In this document: positions 4,891 to 6,452 of the stretch, in pieces
How the letters are laid out: each line of letters begins with the position of its first letter
How positions within the stretch are numbered: the stretch's first letter is position 1
Assembly: GCA_003170035.1 (NCBI GenBank)
Contig: PMZX01000353.1
Coordinates: 45,863 to 52,314, forward strand
Source: Myxococcales bacterium
GTDB taxonomy: Bacteria; Myxococcota_A; Polyangia; Fen-1088
DNA: 6,452 bases
Direction of reading: 5' to 3'
Notes under the pieces: generated by a model
Databases searched by the model: none
Seen by the model: only the letters and a program-made list of their open reading frames with translations
What the model was told of the DNA's origin: nothing
Position numbers and translations under genes: made by a program

Positions 4891-6427
4891 CCGCGCGCGC
4901 CGCCAGCCGAAATTCCAAGGGATCCGGATGGCCCACGGCGCGCACCATGGGGATTGTCTGAGGCGCGTGGTTCTTGGCCTCCGCGGCCAGTATGTATTCG
5001 CCCACGGGCAGACGAACGGAGAACTGGCCGTGCGGGTCGGATGTGACCCGGATCGCGGGTTGCGCCGGCTTCCCGACAGCGCGCGCTTCCACCTGAGCGC
5101 CCTCCAGGGCCTGGCCGTCTTGCTCCAGCACGTGGCCCGAAAGCAGGACCCCGTTTGGCACCACGAGATCGCCGAGATCCCGGGCATCCCCGGGCGCAAG
5201 CAAGAGTGGCTCGCGTCGCAAAGGCAGTTTGTCGGCCGGCGAAACTTCGAGGCGCGAGCGTCCCGGAGCCAATCCCCTCACCTCGAAGCGTCCCTGTGCG
5301 TCGGAAAGCGCCGTGCGAACGCTCCCCTGGCGCGCCACCGATCCCGGCGGCAACTCGGCTGCTTCGGCTGCCGTGGGCAAGGCGCCCGGCAGGACGATCA
5401 CCTCGTCATGGCCGCCGACCAGCCCGACCACGGACACGGGCACGGCGCGCAGCGGAGAGCCATCCTGGTCGAGCACACGGCCCGTGACCTGCGCCGCCCG
5501 CGCGAGTCTGGGCACTGCCAGGACCCTGCTCCCAGCGCTGAGTAAGAATTCTGGTGCATCCAGCAGAACGTGGCCTTCCAGCCTGGCCAAGATCTGGTAG
5601 CGACCGGGCCGCATCGGCCCGACCCTGAACTTGCCTTCTTCGTCCGATTGGCAAGTCACGGGCAGGTCATCGGATGGCATGGTCAGCACGTCCACCGTGG
5701 CCCCGGGAAGGTTCCGGCCCACGTCGTCACGCACCCGGCCCTCCACGAAAGCACCCGGACCCAGTAGCAACCGAACCGGTGCCAGGTGGCCTGTGCCTTC
5801 TTCGATCACCTGACTTGCTATCGCTGACACGAACTTGCCATGCGTGGCGCGAACTGTGAAGCGGCCCAGACCCAGACCCGCGAACGAAAACACGCCATGG
5901 TTGTCGGCCACGGTTTCACGCGGCCAGCGTAAGCTTGGCCCGCCCAGCACCACATGCGCCTCCGGTTCGGCGCGCGTCGGGGAGGCCAGCACGATGCCTC
6001 CCAGGCTGCGCCCCTCCCCTTCGAGAGCCAGTACCAGCGGGCCGGAGTCTGGCACGGTCCGGTCGATTTCCAGTGTACCGAAGCCCGCTGCCTCGACCAG
6101 CAGTGTCCATCTTCCCGGCAGAAGGCGAGGCAACACGAAATGGCCGTCGGGATTCGAACGCGCCTGAAACGTGGAACCGTCGGACTTTTGTTTGGGCCAA
6201 GCGATAACCAGGACATCTGGCAGGGGCGTGCCGCGGCTATCCTTCACCACGCCGACGAGGTCGACGGGCGGGCCCATCTTCCTCTCCCCTGCCGGCCTTG
6301 GGTCACCCGCCGCATCACGGCCTGGACGGGATCCCCGGCAGGCGAGCCCACAAACGGCCATGGGAATGAGCGCCACCAAAGCGAAGATGGTGGGACTTAC
6401 TTGTCTGTGAGTGCTTGCGGCGCGCAT
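4832..6427 (-). CDS. Exported protein with five carboxypeptidase-regulatory-like repeats
   Basis: The 531-residue product starts with a signal sequence (basic RAASTHR, hydrophobic 12-28) ending in VCGLAC (25-30). C30 could be lipidated, but the -3 residue is Gly rather than Leu, so lipoprotein status is uncertain. After a polar Pro/Gly linker come five beta-sandwich repeats of the CarboxypepD_reg-like type, at about 57-135, 136-215, 225-305, 312-405 and 425-508. Most read G-x-V-x-D/E-x-x-G-x-P-L-x-x-A/V-x-V, then a D-x-x-G-x-F core (NPDGHF 92-97, DNHGVF 175-180, DEEGKF 262-267, DAQGRF 376-381, DPHGQF 464-469) and a PGR/VGEY strand. Such repeats are non-catalytic and usually act in adhesion, carbohydrate binding or as structural spacers. 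No enzymatic domain is seen. A short Pro/Arg-rich tail closes the protein, its last codons overlapping the protease gene on the other strand. The start at 6427 is the only Met ahead of the hydrophobic segment. The ligand is unknown. Confidence 0.9.
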   Translation of the reverse strand: MRAASTHRQVSPTIFALVALIPMAVCGLACRGSRPGRDAAGDPRPAGERKMGPPVDLVGVVKDSRGTPLPDVLVIAWPKQKSDGSTFQARSNPDGHFVLPRLLPGRWTLLVEAAGFGTLEIDRTVPDSGPLVLALEGEGRSLGGIVLASPTRAEPEAHVVLGGPSLRWPRETVADNHGVFSFAGLGLGRFTVRATHGKFVSAIASQVIEEGTGHLAPVRLLLGPGAFVEGRVRDDVGRNLPGATVDVLTMPSDDLPVTCQSDEEGKFRVGPMRPGRYQILARLEGHVLLDAPEFLLSAGSRVLAVPRLARAAQVTGRVLDQDGSPLRAVPVSVVGLVGGHDEVIVLPGALPTAAEAAELPPGSVARQGSVRTALSDAQGRFEVRGLAPGRSRLEVSPADKLPLRREPLLLAPGDARDLGDLVVPNGVLLSGHVLEQDGQALEGAQVEARAVGKPAQPAIRVTSDPHGQFSVRLPVGEYILAAEAKNHAPQTIPMVRAVGHPDPLEFRLAARAASADGGPPGPSRATPARRP

Positions 6428-6433
6428 CAGTCG

Positions 6434-6439
6434 GTGCTA
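6434..6439 (-). promoter_or_regulatory. Possible -10 element for the repeat-protein gene
   Basis: On the minus strand TAGCAC ends six bases before the ATG, so transcription would begin at the start codon. There is no purine-rich ribosome binding site between it and the ATG. The -35 would lie beyond the right edge of the window and cannot be checked, so this rests on the recurring spacing alone. Confidence 0.22.
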
Positions 6440-6452
6440 ATGGTACGCCCTC

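Noticed and set aside
4511..5545. 344-codon open frame on the plus strand spanning the protease end and the repeat protein
   Set aside because: It covers two genes in a wrong frame and strand; its sequence is Arg/Ser/Cys-rich with no domain, whereas the minus-strand frame shows five clear repeats.
1..6452. tRNA genes, CRISPR repeats, insertion sequences, attachment sites
   Set aside because: No cloverleaf-like segment, spaced direct repeats, transposase motif or terminal inverted repeat was found when reading both strands.

Overview
This is a compact, GC-rich, fully bacterial window, most likely from Myxococcota or a related former deltaproteobacterial lineage. The main taxonomic clue is a secreted matrixin-type metalloprotease that ends in a MYXO-CTERM-like sorting tail: an invariant-type Cys, a short hydrophobic helix and a terminal Arg4. 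High GC, a HARE-HTH gene, the long-lead GT51 transglycosylase and the carboxypeptidase-regulatory-like repeat protein all fit that assignment. No tRNA, rRNA, CRISPR array, insertion sequence or prophage gene was seen.

Layout. (1) Positions 1-86, minus strand: the first 28 codons of a HARE-HTH-type DNA-binding protein, running off the left edge. (2) Positions 87-195: a divergent intergenic region with plausible promoters in both directions. (3) Positions 196-3286, plus strand: two overlapping genes. The first encodes a D-alanine-D-alanine ligase-fold protein whose ATP-grasp catalytic residues are almost all replaced. The second encodes a membrane-anchored, 703-residue peptidoglycan glycosyltransferase (GT51) with an intact active site, no transpeptidase domain and a long AsmA-like periplasmic region. 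(4) Positions 3287-3367: a short spacer with two hairpins and a possible promoter. (5) Positions 3368-4890, plus strand: a small exported protein of unknown function followed 20 bases later by the matrixin protease. (6) Positions 4832-6427, minus strand: an exported protein made of about five carboxypeptidase-regulatory-like beta-sandwich repeats, whose 3' end overlaps the protease gene by 59 bases. The coding density is very high and no gene-free stretch exceeds about 110 bases.

How the genes may work together. The ligase-like protein and the glycosyltransferase overlap by 23 bases and both descend from peptidoglycan enzymes. The best hypothesis for something undescribed here is a cell-wall module in which a catalytically dead Ddl fold (a ligand sensor or partner protein) is made together with a dedicated AsmA-GT51 glycan-strand polymerase. 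The second plus-strand pair looks like a secreted or surface protease with a small exported partner. Most start codons here lack a Shine-Dalgarno sequence, and four carry a TA-containing hexamer 6-10 bases upstream, suggesting leaderless or near-leaderless transcripts.
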